Positions 45,915-57,364 of a DNA stretch of 64,000 nucleotides are shown piece after piece. This DNA is from Silene conica (Eukaryota; Streptophyta; Magnoliopsida; Caryophyllales; Caryophyllaceae): contig CM055315.2 of NCBI GenBank assembly GCA_029255685.2, positions 75,173,681 to 75,237,680 of the forward strand. The letters run 5' to 3'. How positions within the stretch are numbered: position 1 is the first letter of the stretch; every line of letters begins with the position of its first letter. The notes under the pieces are model-generated. The model ran no database searches. It saw nothing but the letters and a program-made list of their open reading frames with translations, and had not been told where the DNA came from. The translations under genes and the position numbers were made by a program.

Positions 45915-46588
45915 GTTGTTGGATAAGTATTAGTTAGTTTAGCTTGAACTTGGATAATGTAGTTGGTTTAGCTTAAGGTTGGATAATGAACTTGGATAAT
46001 GTAGTCAGTTTAGCTTGTAGTTGGATAATGTTCTCATTTTTTAATAAATGAGAATTTCGTGTTACAAAAGTTGCGGTTCGCGCAAATGGGTTGCAATTTT
46101 CTGTTTGCAGGTTTTCATTGGATATTAGGATGAATAAATACAAGATTTGGCTAGATCAAAAACGAATATGACATGAAAAGTTCCAGCCAATTCGGCGACT
46201 GAAATGGGGGTTTTGACGACTGCAATCAGTCGCCAAAACTGGAAAAGCTACTGGAAAAAAAACACATTGGCGACTGTAAAAACCAATTTGGCGACTGCCC
46301 TACAGTCGCCAAATTGGCGACTCCCCTTTGCTTCAGTCGCCAAATTGGCGACTGCCTGCCCTTTCAGTCGCCAATTTGGCAACTGCACCTTCAGTCACCA
46401 TTGGCCTTCCTATAGCGACTACATCTTCAGTCGCCAAATTTGGCGACTGACAATAGTCGCCAATTTTTTTTGGGCGACTAGGGCTTGCGACAGAACTTTG
46501 GCGACTGAAGACAGTCGCCAAATTACATTTGGCGACTGTCTTCAGTCGCCAATTTCCGTCGCCTGTTTTATGTATTTTTGTAGTGTCT

Positions 46589-48408
46589 CTTAGCATATGT
46601 AAACAAGTCTCCTCATAATAAAAACATAACGGGCAATGTACCTCTTCAATCCTCATTCTCCTTGCGACATTGTTTCTTGTAGGAAGGGCATCATGGCAGA
46701 GTTGCCACATAAATACCTTAATACGAGGTAACGTGTCAGTTTTCCAGATTAAGTTCCACAGCCACTTGTCTCGGGAGTACTCTGATTGTTCCGCCACCGT
46801 GCTATCACCCTGGAGTAAACGATATCCCGTTTTCACCGTGTAATTTCCGTCCTTAGAATTATCCCAGCACCAAGTATCAACCCATCCATTCTCGCTCAGA
46901 CGGATATCTCGAATTCGTTGACGTTCGAAAGGCAAGAAGAGATTAGTCAGAAGCTCCTCATTCCATTCCCTACAGTCATTGTGCATAAGATTGGCAACTT
47001 TCAGTTCCGGATCAGAACCGTTACGAGGCGAAATAATTCGCCGAGATTGGGTATTTGGGATCCAAGGATCCATCCACACCTTAGTGCTCCATCCATCCCC
47101 AATTCTCTTCCTCGCTCCAAGCTCGATCACTTCCTTTGTTTCCCATATGCTTCGCCACGAGTAACTCGGGTTTGGTCCTAGCTCCGCCTCCATGAACGTT
47201 CTGTCTCCAAAGTATTTCCCTTTTATTACTCGAGCCATGAGACAAGTATCCGCGGTCAGGAGGCGCCAACCCTGTTTGGCCAGGAGGGCCTTGTTGAAAA
47301 ATCGGAAATCCCGAAAACCCAACCCCCCTCGCTCCTTTGGTCTACACATTTTCTCCCATGCTACCCACGGGATTTTCCTCCTTCCCTGCTCCGCTCCTCA
47401 CCAAAAACCCGATATAAGCCCTCGAACTTCGTCACAAAAAGATGCTGGGAGTTTAAACACTGACATTGCATAAGTAGGTATTGCCTGGGCAACTGATTTA
47501 ATTAACACTTCTTTTCCCGCCTTACTAAGCATTGCTCCTCTCCATCCTTGGAGTCGCTTATGAAGCTTCTCCCGGACTATTTTGAGCAGATTTTTTTTTG
47601 ACCGGCCAATTACCGTAGGTAACCTGAGATACCTGCCTTGCTCGTTCACCATACGCACTCCCAGCACTGCGTTTACCGCGCTCCTTCTCTGCCCATTTGT
47701 CCCCTTACTAAATGAAACCGTGGTTTTCTCAAAACTCACCCGTTGCCCCGAGACTTGTTCGTAATTTGAAATAATACTCTTCACTGTCCGAGCCTCTCCA
47801 ACATTTGCTTTCACAAAAATTATACTGTCGTCGGCAAAAAAAAGATGGGACACCATAGGCGCTAACGGCGCGATTCGAATTCCATGAAGAGCCCCTATTT
47901 CCATGGCTCGGCACAACATGCTAGAGAAAACCTCGGCGCAAAGAATGAAGAGATAAGGGGATAGCGGGTCACCTTGTCGTAGCCCTCGATTGGGCCTGAA
48001 AGACTCCGAGAGATCCCCATTTATCATGATTGCAAACGAGACAGAGGTAACACATTTCATCACCCTTGTACGCCATCGCTCCTCAAACCCCATTACCGTC
48101 ATGACCTTATCAAGGAAGCTCCATTCGATTCTATCGTAGGCTTTGGACATGTCCAGTTTAAGCGCCATATGCCCCCCTTCACTGCGAGCATTTTTCATAT
48201 AGTGGAACAGTTCAAACGCTACCAGAATGTTATCCGTAATGAGCCTCCCCGGGGTGAAAGCGCTTTGGTTTTCCGAGACAATAGCCCCCAGAAACTTTTT
48301 CAATCTATTAGCAAGCACCTTAGAAATGATTTTGTATATGACGTTACATAAACTGATTGGTCGGAAATCCGACATTCGGTCTGCATTCTTTTTCTTAGGA
48401 ATGAGCAC
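46589..48408 (-). pseudogene. LINE reverse transcriptase and zinc-binding region
   Basis: The reverse transcriptase fragment starts VLIPKKKNADRMSDFRPISL. It contains LDMSKAYDRIEW (motif A), GLRQGDPLSPYLFIL and the catalytic HLFFADDSIIF (FADD) box. After the TGA at 47395-47397 the same frame continues GAEQGRRKIPWVAWEKMC to the zf-RVT-like region (VFMWQLCHDALPTRNNVARR, then CPLCFYYEET). It ends at LHMLRD, where the CACTA lies. The endonuclease domain and ORF1 are missing through 5' truncation. Confidence 0.88.
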
Positions 48409-48419
48409 TCCAAATTATG

Positions 48420-49125
48420 AATTTTTTTCTAGGTGGTAATTAAACTTTTATTTTATCAAATTCTGAGTGATACCCTTTGATTTTTAAAAATATCATTGAT
48501 ACCCCTAAACGTAGTAAATAGTTCTTAAAATATCCTCATTACTAAATTCGAGTTATCAAAGAATTAAATTTTGTAAAAGAAATATGTTTACAATTGTGTA
48601 AACAATGATTATGTTAATAATATAACAATTAATTGTCAAAAGATAAATAAAAAGTGCATATAATAAACCTTTAAAAGTGGCCATTTGTGCACAAAAAGGA
48701 TTATACCACGAGATGTATAATAGCACCGTACAACCATGGTGTATTTTATTGAGCTTATGTGTATATTTGTTGAGCTTTTAAACTATTTTGAGTTATATTT
48801 TAGTTAGTTTTTTATATTAAAACTAAAATATAATTCAACTTATATGTATTGTGTTTGAGTTGTATAATAATTTTCGATTCTTAATATTTTTCAAGGAGTT
48901 CATAATTTTACCATGTAGCTCATATTCTTTCTAATAAAGCTCGAATTTTCTATTAAAAAGCTCAAAATATGTACAAAAAATTGTATACCTCTGGTGGTAT
49001 AATTCGCTTATTGCCATTTGTGCATTTTTGGATATTTTGAAAAGTTTTATTAAGTTTAGGGTATTAGTTATATTTTGGAAAATCCAAAAATACCACGTAA
49101 AATTAGAATAAATACGAGGATACCT
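48420..49125. mobile_element. Putative MITE with long imperfect inverted ends
   Basis: The segment near 48470-48535 (TGATACCCCTAAACGTAG) is matched in inverted form near 49040-49100 (CTAATACCCTAAACTTA in inverse, next to GATTTTCCAAAATAT). Ends and target duplication are not resolved. Non-coding DNA lies between. Confidence 0.45.
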
Positions 49126-49180
49126 ATATCACAAATTACGCATTACTTCATTTATCTCGGTTATTTGTTATCTTATTCTA

Positions 49181-50715
49181 CTAGTCTTATACCCGTGCAA
49201 ACTGCACGGGTTTGTTATTTAAAAAAGATTCTTTAAGAAGGTTCTAAAATAAAAATAAAATTGCTTTTAAAGTTATTTATTTTAAAAAATAAAGTTCTAA
49301 AATAAAACAATAAAATCTCTCCATATTTTAATGAATTTTAAATTATCAATCTAAAAATTGAGTTATAAAATCGTATTTAAATTTTTAGAAATTATAAATT
49401 TTATTTGTAATTAACGTAAATAATGCATCAATGTCAACTGACCATGTAGTTATTGTAGTATGATATATCCTTTTGTTAGTTAAATTTGACTTACTACTTT
49501 GTCTTAATATTCAAGCGATTTTAGGAAAACTCGACTTACAATTCAAACAAAATTATTTGGATGAAAATAAAAAAAAAATTAATAAAACTGAATTGGCCAG
49601 AACAGTTGCAGAGGGCAAAATAGTAAACTTGTTTTTCATTTAGTCAAACTTGTGCAAGGTTAAAATGAAAATTTTGATCTGCGCACGTTTTAAATGAAAA
49701 TTTAGACGCCGTTTTTTAAAACGAAAATTTAAAACGGAATTAGTGAAACGGAATTAAGTGAAGCAATGCATTTTTAAAACGAAAATTTAGACCCATGTAC
49801 TTTTGAAATGAAATTTTGACATGTGCATTTTTATAACGAAAATTTAGTTCCATGCACTTTTGAAATAAATTTTGTACCCGTGCATTTTAAAACGAAAATT
49901 TAGATTCATGCACGTTTGAAATGAAATTTTGACACGTGCATTTTTAAAACGAAAATTTAGTCTCATGTACTTTTGAAAAGAAATTTTGACGAAATTTTGA
50001 CCCTAGCTCAACTAACTCTCTCCCGCATCTCCCCCTAATTTCATATTTTCATTCTCTCAACTCTCATAGTTAGATCTCACACTACATCCTTCTTTTTCAT
50101 CCTCACATTGATACGTTTATATAAAATAAAATAAAAACAATGTTTTTGTCATCAAAAACATTATAATTCACATGGTGCTTTTAATAATATCTATTATTTT
50201 CGATTCTTGTCATCAAGATTAAATACTAATTTGCATGCAATTTTTTTTACATATTCTATTGTTGATCGATTAATTTAGAAGTATTTTAAGTAAATTGTTT
50301 TCTATTTTTTCGACTCCCAATTTTTTCTAATCCGTGAATATTTTTTTTTATTAATGTCGCCTTTTATATTATTTTGATATGTCAAAGGGGTAATACATGA
50401 TTTTTTTCATGGAAATTTTTTCATATCTTTTTCATCTAGTTGATTTTTATTATTTTAACGAATTTTTTTTTATAGTTTCAATTTTTGTATTATATATATT
50501 GTAATTAATATCGGTCGCATATTTGTCTTTCATCTTGATTGTGAATTCTCTAGAGTATAAAATGTGTATTCTCTCAATAAAAGCACAAAAAAAAGAAGGT
50601 AGAGAACATGGGGAACAATGCGGGGCACACTTGAAAAAACAAAAAAAATATTGTACTTTCAACCACAGTGCGACACCTAAGCACTGTGGTTGTTGCTTTT
50701 ATATATAGGATAGGA
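49181..50715 (-). mobile_element. Non-autonomous Helitron, 1,535 bp
   Basis: Reading on the minus strand, the 5' end is TCCTATCCTATATATAAAAG after a host A (50716). The 3' end has a 9-bp-stem hairpin (ACCCGTGCA / TGCACGGGT, 49191-49211), a short spacer and CTAG (49184-49181), followed by a host T (49180). Insertion between A and T, TC start, hairpin and CTRR end are all met. No Rep/helicase frame is present. A 12-bp inverted repeat (CAACCACAGTGC / GCACTGTGGTTG, about 50661-50693) sits just inside the 5' end. Confidence 0.78.
49650..49995. repeat. Tandem repeat inside the Helitron, about 60-bp unit
   Basis: Four to five degenerate units with AAAACGAAAATTTAG, CATGYACTTTTGAAAT and GAAATTTTGACACGTGCAT. 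They lie in the middle of the non-autonomous Helitron. Confidence 0.8.
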
Positions 50716-50972
50716 TTTTGAAATGTGTCGGTTGATTGTTGTCTTTTCTATTTTAGGATTGCATTTAATAAATAATTTGATCTTCACATCCAATTTGATC
50801 AACTTATAATTTATAATTAAGCCCCTTCTAAATTATTTATCTTTATACCAAAATCAAAAGATAACAATGGACCGAGATCGCACAGAATATAATATATTGA
50901 TATGACATCATTGTAAACGTAAACATTCTTACAAAAATCTAACAAACTATCAACCGTCCATCTATCTTAAAC

Positions 50973-50985
50973 AACACGTGTCACA
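50973..50985 (+). promoter_or_regulatory. G-box AACACGTGTCACA
   Basis: About 190 bp upstream of Aux/IAA gene 2. Differs by one base from 6767-6779, upstream of Aux/IAA gene 1. Confidence 0.45.
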
Positions 50986-51175
50986 ATCCCATTGCTTCAA
51001 CCCTCTCCAACACATCCTTATATTACACCACTCTCCCTCCAACACACAATCCTTCTCTCCCTTTTCTCACCTACAAATCCACACCCCAGCGAAATTCACA
51101 TCCTGCTCACATATTCGTAATCCAACTAGTTCTATTAACCGTGAAATTATATTATATCCAGTCAGTCGTGCCATA

Positions 51176-54100
51176 ATGTTAACAATCAACTTCGAAGAGA
51201 CGGAGCTCCGTCTAGGGTTACCAGGTGGCACCACCAACACTAATGATCAAGATCAAATTGCTAAGAATAATAATGGGAAAAGAGGGTTTGTTGAAGAAAC
51301 TGAGATTAATGAAACTACTAATGTTGATCTTAAGCTTAATCTTTCGTCGTCTTCGGCTAATAAATGTAATAATAATAATTCCTCAATGGATTCCAAATTA
51401 GTTGAAAATAAATCCCTTGTTTCCAAAGCAAATACTACAAAGGATAATCTTGTTGCTGCTGCTGTTGCTAAACCTAATGATCCTGCTAAACCACCTGCTA
51501 AGTATGTTTCCTAATCCCTTTATTTTCTTAATAACTTTAATTTTTCGTATTAGTCGTTTGTTCATTTCATTTCCATGCGTTTGATTAAAATACGTCTTAC
51601 ATATATTAGAAAAACGTATGAAAATGAAATGAACAGAGCGAGCACGATTTCGCCAATGAATTATTTTCAACAATATATTAGTTTTATGGTTAATATTGAG
51701 ATTTAATAGGTTGTTTTATATCACAAATTATATTATAAGACCGTGGATAATTATTTTTGGATTATTATTCTTAGTGTTGATATTCATGCTTACTTGCTTA
51801 CTAAGTAGGAGCCAAGTTAGAAATAAAATTTTGGATATTGCGTGGTAATATAAAATGTAGATTATTATTGTTTGAACTTTCGGCGTAATTAAAGTATTTA
51901 ATTAGCAAGTTTAAGCTTTAGATGGCTTGCTATTATTATTATTTATTAATAAATTGATCTTTCACTTGAAAGTATAAAATAAGTAAGCTTATTTAAGATA
52001 CATGAAGGTACGAGAACACCTCATATTAAGCTATCGTATACATCTCATATAATAATAAACTAATTATTTATTCACCGATTATATGAATAATTGACTATGT
52101 TGTTTAGGTTATTAAGATACTAATTAAAAGTTTGTGTTAAACTAGTAATACTAATCCAATTCGGATCAGATATCGCCGATCAGCGATATCTGATCCACGA
52201 CATAGCCTTAGTACTAGGTACTAACAACTTGTCCACAAGTATTCGCGTTTTAAACTAATATCTGATCCACGACCTAGCCTTAGTACTAACACTACAGCTA
52301 TTCATTTTAACTCGAGTGTTTATTTAAAATGGATATGTCCGAGACGGTTTCGGAAAAGAAAAGTTAGGCAAAAATGGTGTGATTAGGTGATAGGCCACGT
52401 GTGGGTGACATAGTGACAGTTAAGCCACGAGAATCGTATTTCACAAAAGTTAGGGGCAAAAATAATGTCATTTTTGTTTGTTATGATAAAGCCGTAGTTA
52501 TTCCGTATGATGGGTCTTATTCGTATTTTTTGATAAATAATGATTATTTTTAACAAAAAAAAAAAGAAGTGGTCACTTTTTAATTAAATGTTAACTATTT
52601 ATCAGATAGTGATCATTTTTCGGTTGATCGCACATGCAACATGTCATAGAGTAGGGTTTGTGATGATAAGGATATTTTGGTCATTTAACATACAATTATT
52701 GTTCATATTTTGTTGGGAAAATGACAATTGCGTCTCTAATTGGTCTGGTAACCTGTCGGCTAGACAAGAATTTGGTAATACGCCAAAAACATTTCGAATC
52801 TAATCTTCTTTTAGATTAAATCTTAACCAACCAAACACCTTCTTACACGTCGTGCATGTGTCGATATAAAGACGATGTTTATAAAGATGATGTTTTAACT
52901 TGGTGGTTAAGTTGATAACGAGCTTCGTAACTTTAGGTGAATGGTTCAGACTAAATCACCTTTTCCTTATGAAACAATGATGTTTAATCGATCTAGTACC
53001 CCTCAAGTCTTATCTGGTTTTGATGATATAGAGATTTAGATTTAAAGGTTTAAATTAAATTGTCTTTCGTTGTAAAAGATTCTTAATCGGTATAGGGCTT
53101 ATCGGGGTTATCGACCTGCATTTTTGACATGTCAGAATCCCTAGTCAGATCGAGTCGCTGATTTTAGTCGGGTCGATTTTAGTTCTACCCCAGTTGAGTT
53201 AGATCTGAGTCTTATCGAGTTACAGCGTTGATATTTCATAATCACTAGTCATATCAGGTCGAGTTGAATTCTAGAAATTTTGGTTAATATTAGTCAATTT
53301 TCGTTCATTTCTGGTATGATAATTCAATGTTTTCACATCCGAGTTGTCATTTGGTAGGGCTCAAATAAACATTCTGAAGTCATCTAATATTTTCAGTCAA
53401 ATTTTATTATCGGATAATTTTTTTTTTATGATGACATATAGATTTGTCGTTTATTATGTTCAGTTGAGTCGATAGAACTTGAGATCGACGATTACCCTTT
53501 CTACATAGCTACCGGTCCGATTTAATTAATAAACATTTAATCAATGTCCAAGTGGTACAAGGACCAAACCTAATTGATTCGACAAGATTATGTTTCCACA
53601 CTGAAATTAGGCCGACCAACCTAAAACATCACGTAATCAATCACATTAATTGAAGTCTATACACAACTAATTAATCTAATTATTAGTGTACTTAATTATT
53701 GGTCAAAAAAATCGTCTCATAAAACCGTCTAATTCTAAAATATGTGATTAATTATTTGTTGGTGTGATTAATATTGTAGGGCACAAGTTGTAGGTTGGCC
53801 ACCCGTTAGATCGTTCCGAAAGAACATCGTGACGGTCCAAAAAAAGAGCACAGATGAACAAACTGATCAAAAGACGTCTAATAATATTACGACAAGTGGC
53901 GCGTTCGTCAAAGTTAGCATGGATGGTGCACCTTATTTGCGTAAAGTTGATTTGAAATTGTACAAAAGTTACAAAGATCTTTCTGAGGCTCTTGGTAAAA
54001 TGTTTAGTTCATTTACCATAGGTAAAAATTCCCGATTCATTTCGATTTAATTTTAATTCTGTTTAGTTTAAATAGTGTGACGGTTTAATAGAACATCGTC

Positions 54101-54618
54101 TGAGTTGTGATGTTACATGATGAAGGTAATTGTGGATCGCAAGGAATGAAAGATTTCATGAACGAGAGCAAATTAATCGATTTACTTAATGGTTCTGAGT
54201 ATGCCGCAACTTATGAAGATAAAGATGGAGATTGGATGCTTGTTGGTGATGTTCCATGGCCGTAAGTTCAATTTACCTTCTGTTTTGTACTCCTTACGTT
54301 CCAATCATTTGTAAACAAATGACTCATATGTATTACATTAACAGGATGTTCGTCGAGTCATGCAAGCGTCTTCGTATCATGAAGGGTTCCGAAGCCATTG
54401 GACTAGGTACGTTGATCCCTTTAGTAATCGTCGTGTTTTTGACTTAAAATGAATTATCGTTGAATGTTACGTGGTACTGGGTAAACGAATGATCGATGAT
54501 AACAAATTAATAACCGAAATAAAATAATTTTTTTTATCTTTTTCCATCGTTTGCTAACCTTTTTACTTGTTTTGTTGCAGCACCAAGAGCAGTCGAAAAA
54601 TGCAAGAGCAGAAGCTGA
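51176..54618 (+). CDS. IAA14-like: Aux/IAA transcriptional repressor, IAA7/14/17-type
   Basis: Auxin-degradable nuclear repressor of ARF targets. Exons: 51176-51501, 53780-54021, 54126-54261, 54345-54406, 54581-54618, all GT-AG, joining to 268 codons (267 aa) with no internal stop. Domain I is [10 protein letters not shown] (residues 9-18). [11 protein letters not shown] follows as a possible second EAR-like motif, typical of this clade. The degron VVGWPPVRS lies at 112-120. The PB1 domain runs from [13 protein letters not shown] through [16 protein letters not shown]. The C-terminus [14 protein letters not shown] is the clade's nuclear-localisation tail. An Asn/Ser-rich stretch makes it somewhat longer than IAA14 (about 228 aa). 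The frame opens upstream to an ATG at 50978, but family N-termini begin just before the EAR motif, so 51176 is preferred. Intron 1 is long (2,278 bp). Close paralogue of, and divergent to, the gene at 5473-6529. Confidence 0.95.
52163..52196. other. Perfect 14-bp inverted repeat in Aux/IAA intron 1
   Basis: GGATCAGATATCGC, a 6-base loop, then GCGATATCTGATCC. The right arm with its 3' flank (ATCTGATCCACGAC then TAGCCTTAGTACTA) is repeated at about 52259-52290. Confidence 0.9.
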
Positions 54619-54699
54619 AGACATTCTCCTCATCAAGATAAAAAAAAAAAGATTGATCAACCTATGACGACCAATGTAAAACTTGTCATTTTTTTCTAT

Positions 54700-55425
54700 T
54701 GTTAATCTCGATTAGTGTAAAAGAAGTTTTATATCGATTTTTTTTAAAGTGACGGGTATGAAAGACCGGCTCGAGAGGGATCGAGCCAGACGTCTGGACG
54801 GTGTAATATTTTTGATTTAAATCACTTAATGACGACTTTATGTGAAGATAATTGTCAAAACAATTATATATATCGTTATTATTATTTACTACTCGTATAT
54901 ATTTTCAGTCTTTATTGTACTCGATATTATTTATTTTATTCTGTCATATCTAAATAATTGGAAATATATATATGTTTGTTACATTTACATTATGTCTCCC
55001 ATGTGGCTTGTCTGCGGAAAATAATAAATAAACACTTATATTGAAAAGGGTTGTAAATTTGTGACGGTCTATTTAAGAGGATCAACCTAATTTTCTTAGC
55101 TTATCAGACGGTTTGAGTACAATACAAAAGTAGACAGCCTAGAAAAATAAGAAAGTTGGTTGGAAATTGGATTGATCCGGGAAAGTGGAGGCAATAATGC
55201 ATGTTTGGATGGAGTATATCTTATTGTATTAAAGGCCCCATTTCCAAAATAATTCATGCAACTTGTCAATTTATACTCCGTATGTTGTTGTACTAGTATA
55301 AATTATTGCAACTATTTTGTATTTTTCGATTCGCTTGCTTGAGATGATTTGATATAACACGAATTAAGTATAATAACTTTTTAGAATAATGTAACTATTT
55401 TTAATGACAAAATGCTATAACTAAA
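54700..55425. other. 3' flank of Aux/IAA gene 2, non-coding
   Basis: No further gene seen. It should include the 3' UTR of the Aux/IAA gene; I cannot fix a polyadenylation site. Confidence 0.4.
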
Positions 55426-55433
55426 GTTGTCAC

Positions 55434-56124
55434 TAGGGATGGTAATGGGTGGGATATGGATGGGGTGGAGCCATATCCATATCCATATCCATTTAATTTA
55501 TGGTCATCCATATCCCACCCTTATCCGTTTAATTTTTTTCCATCCATCCATATCCATATCCACCGGGTGAAGCGGGTAAAGCGGGCACCCGTTGGATATT
55601 TTTACGCTCGTAAAATTTAACTGCGATATATAAAAAACACACCTAAGACGAAAAAATTAAAAGAGTAGATTAGCAAATAAATCCGGCTTATATGAAATAT
55701 GTAGTTTGCTAGTTACGATGACGGGTAAACAACTTACTGTTCGTTCAGGTTCGTTTTGGGCTCATTAAATATTTAGCTCCCCGTGAAATATGCGTCATGT
55801 CCAGTGTATTCTTGGACAAAAGAGCATTTGTAGTAGTTTTTAGGTCTACTTTTAAAAAATATGTACAAATTAAAAGAATTTTTAATCAAAGTTTTTATTA
55901 TTTATTTTTTTTTAGAAAAAAATAATTTTACGCACTAATTTAGGATATCCACCGGGTGATAAGCGGGTGATAAGCGGGTGATAGCCCTTGATCCATATCC
56001 CACCCTAAATTCACCCATATCCATATCCCACCCTAAATTTTAAAAAAAATTGTAATCCATATCCCACCCATTTAATTCCGGGTGGATGGATATCCACAGG
56101 GTTAGGGTGAGACTGCCATCCCTA
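55434..56124. mobile_element. hAT-type MITE with perfect 8-bp target duplication
   Basis: A 691-bp element with identical 8-bp flanks GTTGTCAC (55426-55433 and 56125-56132) and termini TAGGGATGGTAATGGGT (left) and TAGGGATGGCAGTCTC (right, inverted). Subterminal regions repeat CATATCCATATCC, ATATCCCACCC and AGCGGGTGATA words in both orientations. Confidence 0.9.
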
Positions 56125-56132
56125 GTTGTCAC

Positions 56133-57364
56133 TTTTAACTCAAAATAATAGTAACATTTAATTGCAAAATGACAAATACGAGAAAAAACCGCTTGAAATA
56201 AGAATTTGTGTTTTTTATTTGGCATAAAGGGAGTCATAAGAGCGATTTTAATGTTGATAGTCTGAATATCGTACAATTTGAAATAATTTCCCTAATTTGC
56301 CCCTCCTATTTTACGCCTTTACTTAATATACTTTATTTCTTAATTAAAAATCTAAATATTCTCTCTAAAATTACTCAAAAAAACCGCTCACAAACAACAA
56401 AAACATGTTACGCAAACTTTTATATTTCTGTGACCACCGATTCAATTTTGACATTTTCGCTACCAAATTAAGGAATTGACGACGCGAGTAATGTAAACTA
56501 GTTTAATTTTTTAGTATTTTGTAATTAGTTAGTAGATTTAGGTGGTTAAGAATAGAAACGTTATTATTAGAAATTTAGAACAGATTAGCGATTATCACTC
56601 CCGCGCACAAAACTATTCTAAGCCAGAACTTCAATTATTTTTTTAGAAGTAGCAAAAAAAACAGTGGGACAAAGATATTTTCGTGTTTGTCCGAAACAAA
56701 TTTTTGATTTGTTTCCCTAACTTAGTTTGGGGTTGTGACAATAATGTATGGGTCGTTGAATAGTGAGATGAGTGCTTGAGACACCATAACAATTGGGCTT
56801 TTTCGTTGCTTTCCTTCATCATCCAGTCCAACGTTAAAAATGATTTTTCATTGTTGACAATTAGACATGCCCAATTTTAGGTCATTTTGTTTCTTTAGTT
56901 TACGTATATTTTAAGACCGCAAAATAAGTATTGTGTAAAATCGTCTTTTAATCCGAGATTATTAGTTATTTAATTTATTATAAAACAGTGAAATTTATAC
57001 TTAATAATTATCGTATAAGACTTTTTCGCCTTTTAAGATACAAAGTACTTAGTGTGTGTGAAATAAACAAGAGTTTAAACAAATTTTCTACATTACGACT
57101 TAGAATTACTAGGTTCAAACATTTCCGTAAACAAAAGCATAGTAAATAAACGAGAGCTTTACTAATAAAACATTTGACTCTAGTTATGAAACAAACTTAC
57201 GCTCTATTATTTTCTGTTTAATTTCAATTCATTTTATATCAGCCGAGTTTATTAATTTTCGCTCTATTCATCTCACGTAAGTTACGTAACTTGAACTCAG
57301 CTCAACTCCACTCGATTTTGTCAAGTTTACGTGCAACTCATTTCAATTCAATTCAGTTCATTTT
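56133..57364. other. Non-coding region
   Basis: No gene seen. Near 57190-57360 the words CAGCTCAACTC and CAATTCAGTTCA recall, in inverted form, the AGCTGAACTGA stretch at 1735-1910. Confidence 0.4.

Larger units (their letters stand above)
42856..46585. mobile_element. CACTA (En/Spm) element, 3,730 bp
   Basis: Starts CACTACAAGAATAAAC and ends, inverted, CACTACAAAAATACAT; both are followed by AAAACAGGCGACGGA. Exact 3-bp target duplications TCT lie at 42853-42855 and 46586-46588. About 400 bp at each end is packed with GGCGACTG and CAGTCGCC words in both orientations, the expected subterminal transposase-binding repeats. It encodes one TNPA-like gene and no TNPD-type catalytic transposase, so it depends on a partner. 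Confidence 0.93.
41958..48408 (-). mobile_element. 5'-truncated L1-type LINE, split by a CACTA element
   Basis: Non-LTR retrotransposon on the minus strand. Its 3' end is the poly(T) tract at 41958-41972 on the plus strand; its 5' end is truncated within the reverse transcriptase, just before VLIPKKKN. Without the CACTA insertion about 2.7 kb of LINE remains, encoding reverse transcriptase, a zinc-binding region and RNase H. Lesions: a TGG-to-TGA stop after ISGFW (47395-47397), a frameshift in the GA-repeat region near 42730, and the insertion itself. It is dead on arrival and then decayed. Confidence 0.88.

Noticed and set aside
46204-46593. 129-aa plus-strand frame in the CACTA right end
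   Set aside because: Made entirely of inverted subterminal repeats and ending at the terminus.
50978-51175. Upstream in-frame ATG extending Aux/IAA gene 2 by 66 codons
   Set aside because: The extension has no Aux/IAA similarity and covers the likely leader; the family N-terminus starts just before [10 protein letters not shown].
55434-56124. ATATCC repeats as a telomere-like or satellite tract
   Set aside because: They are confined to one hAT MITE with clear termini and target duplication.
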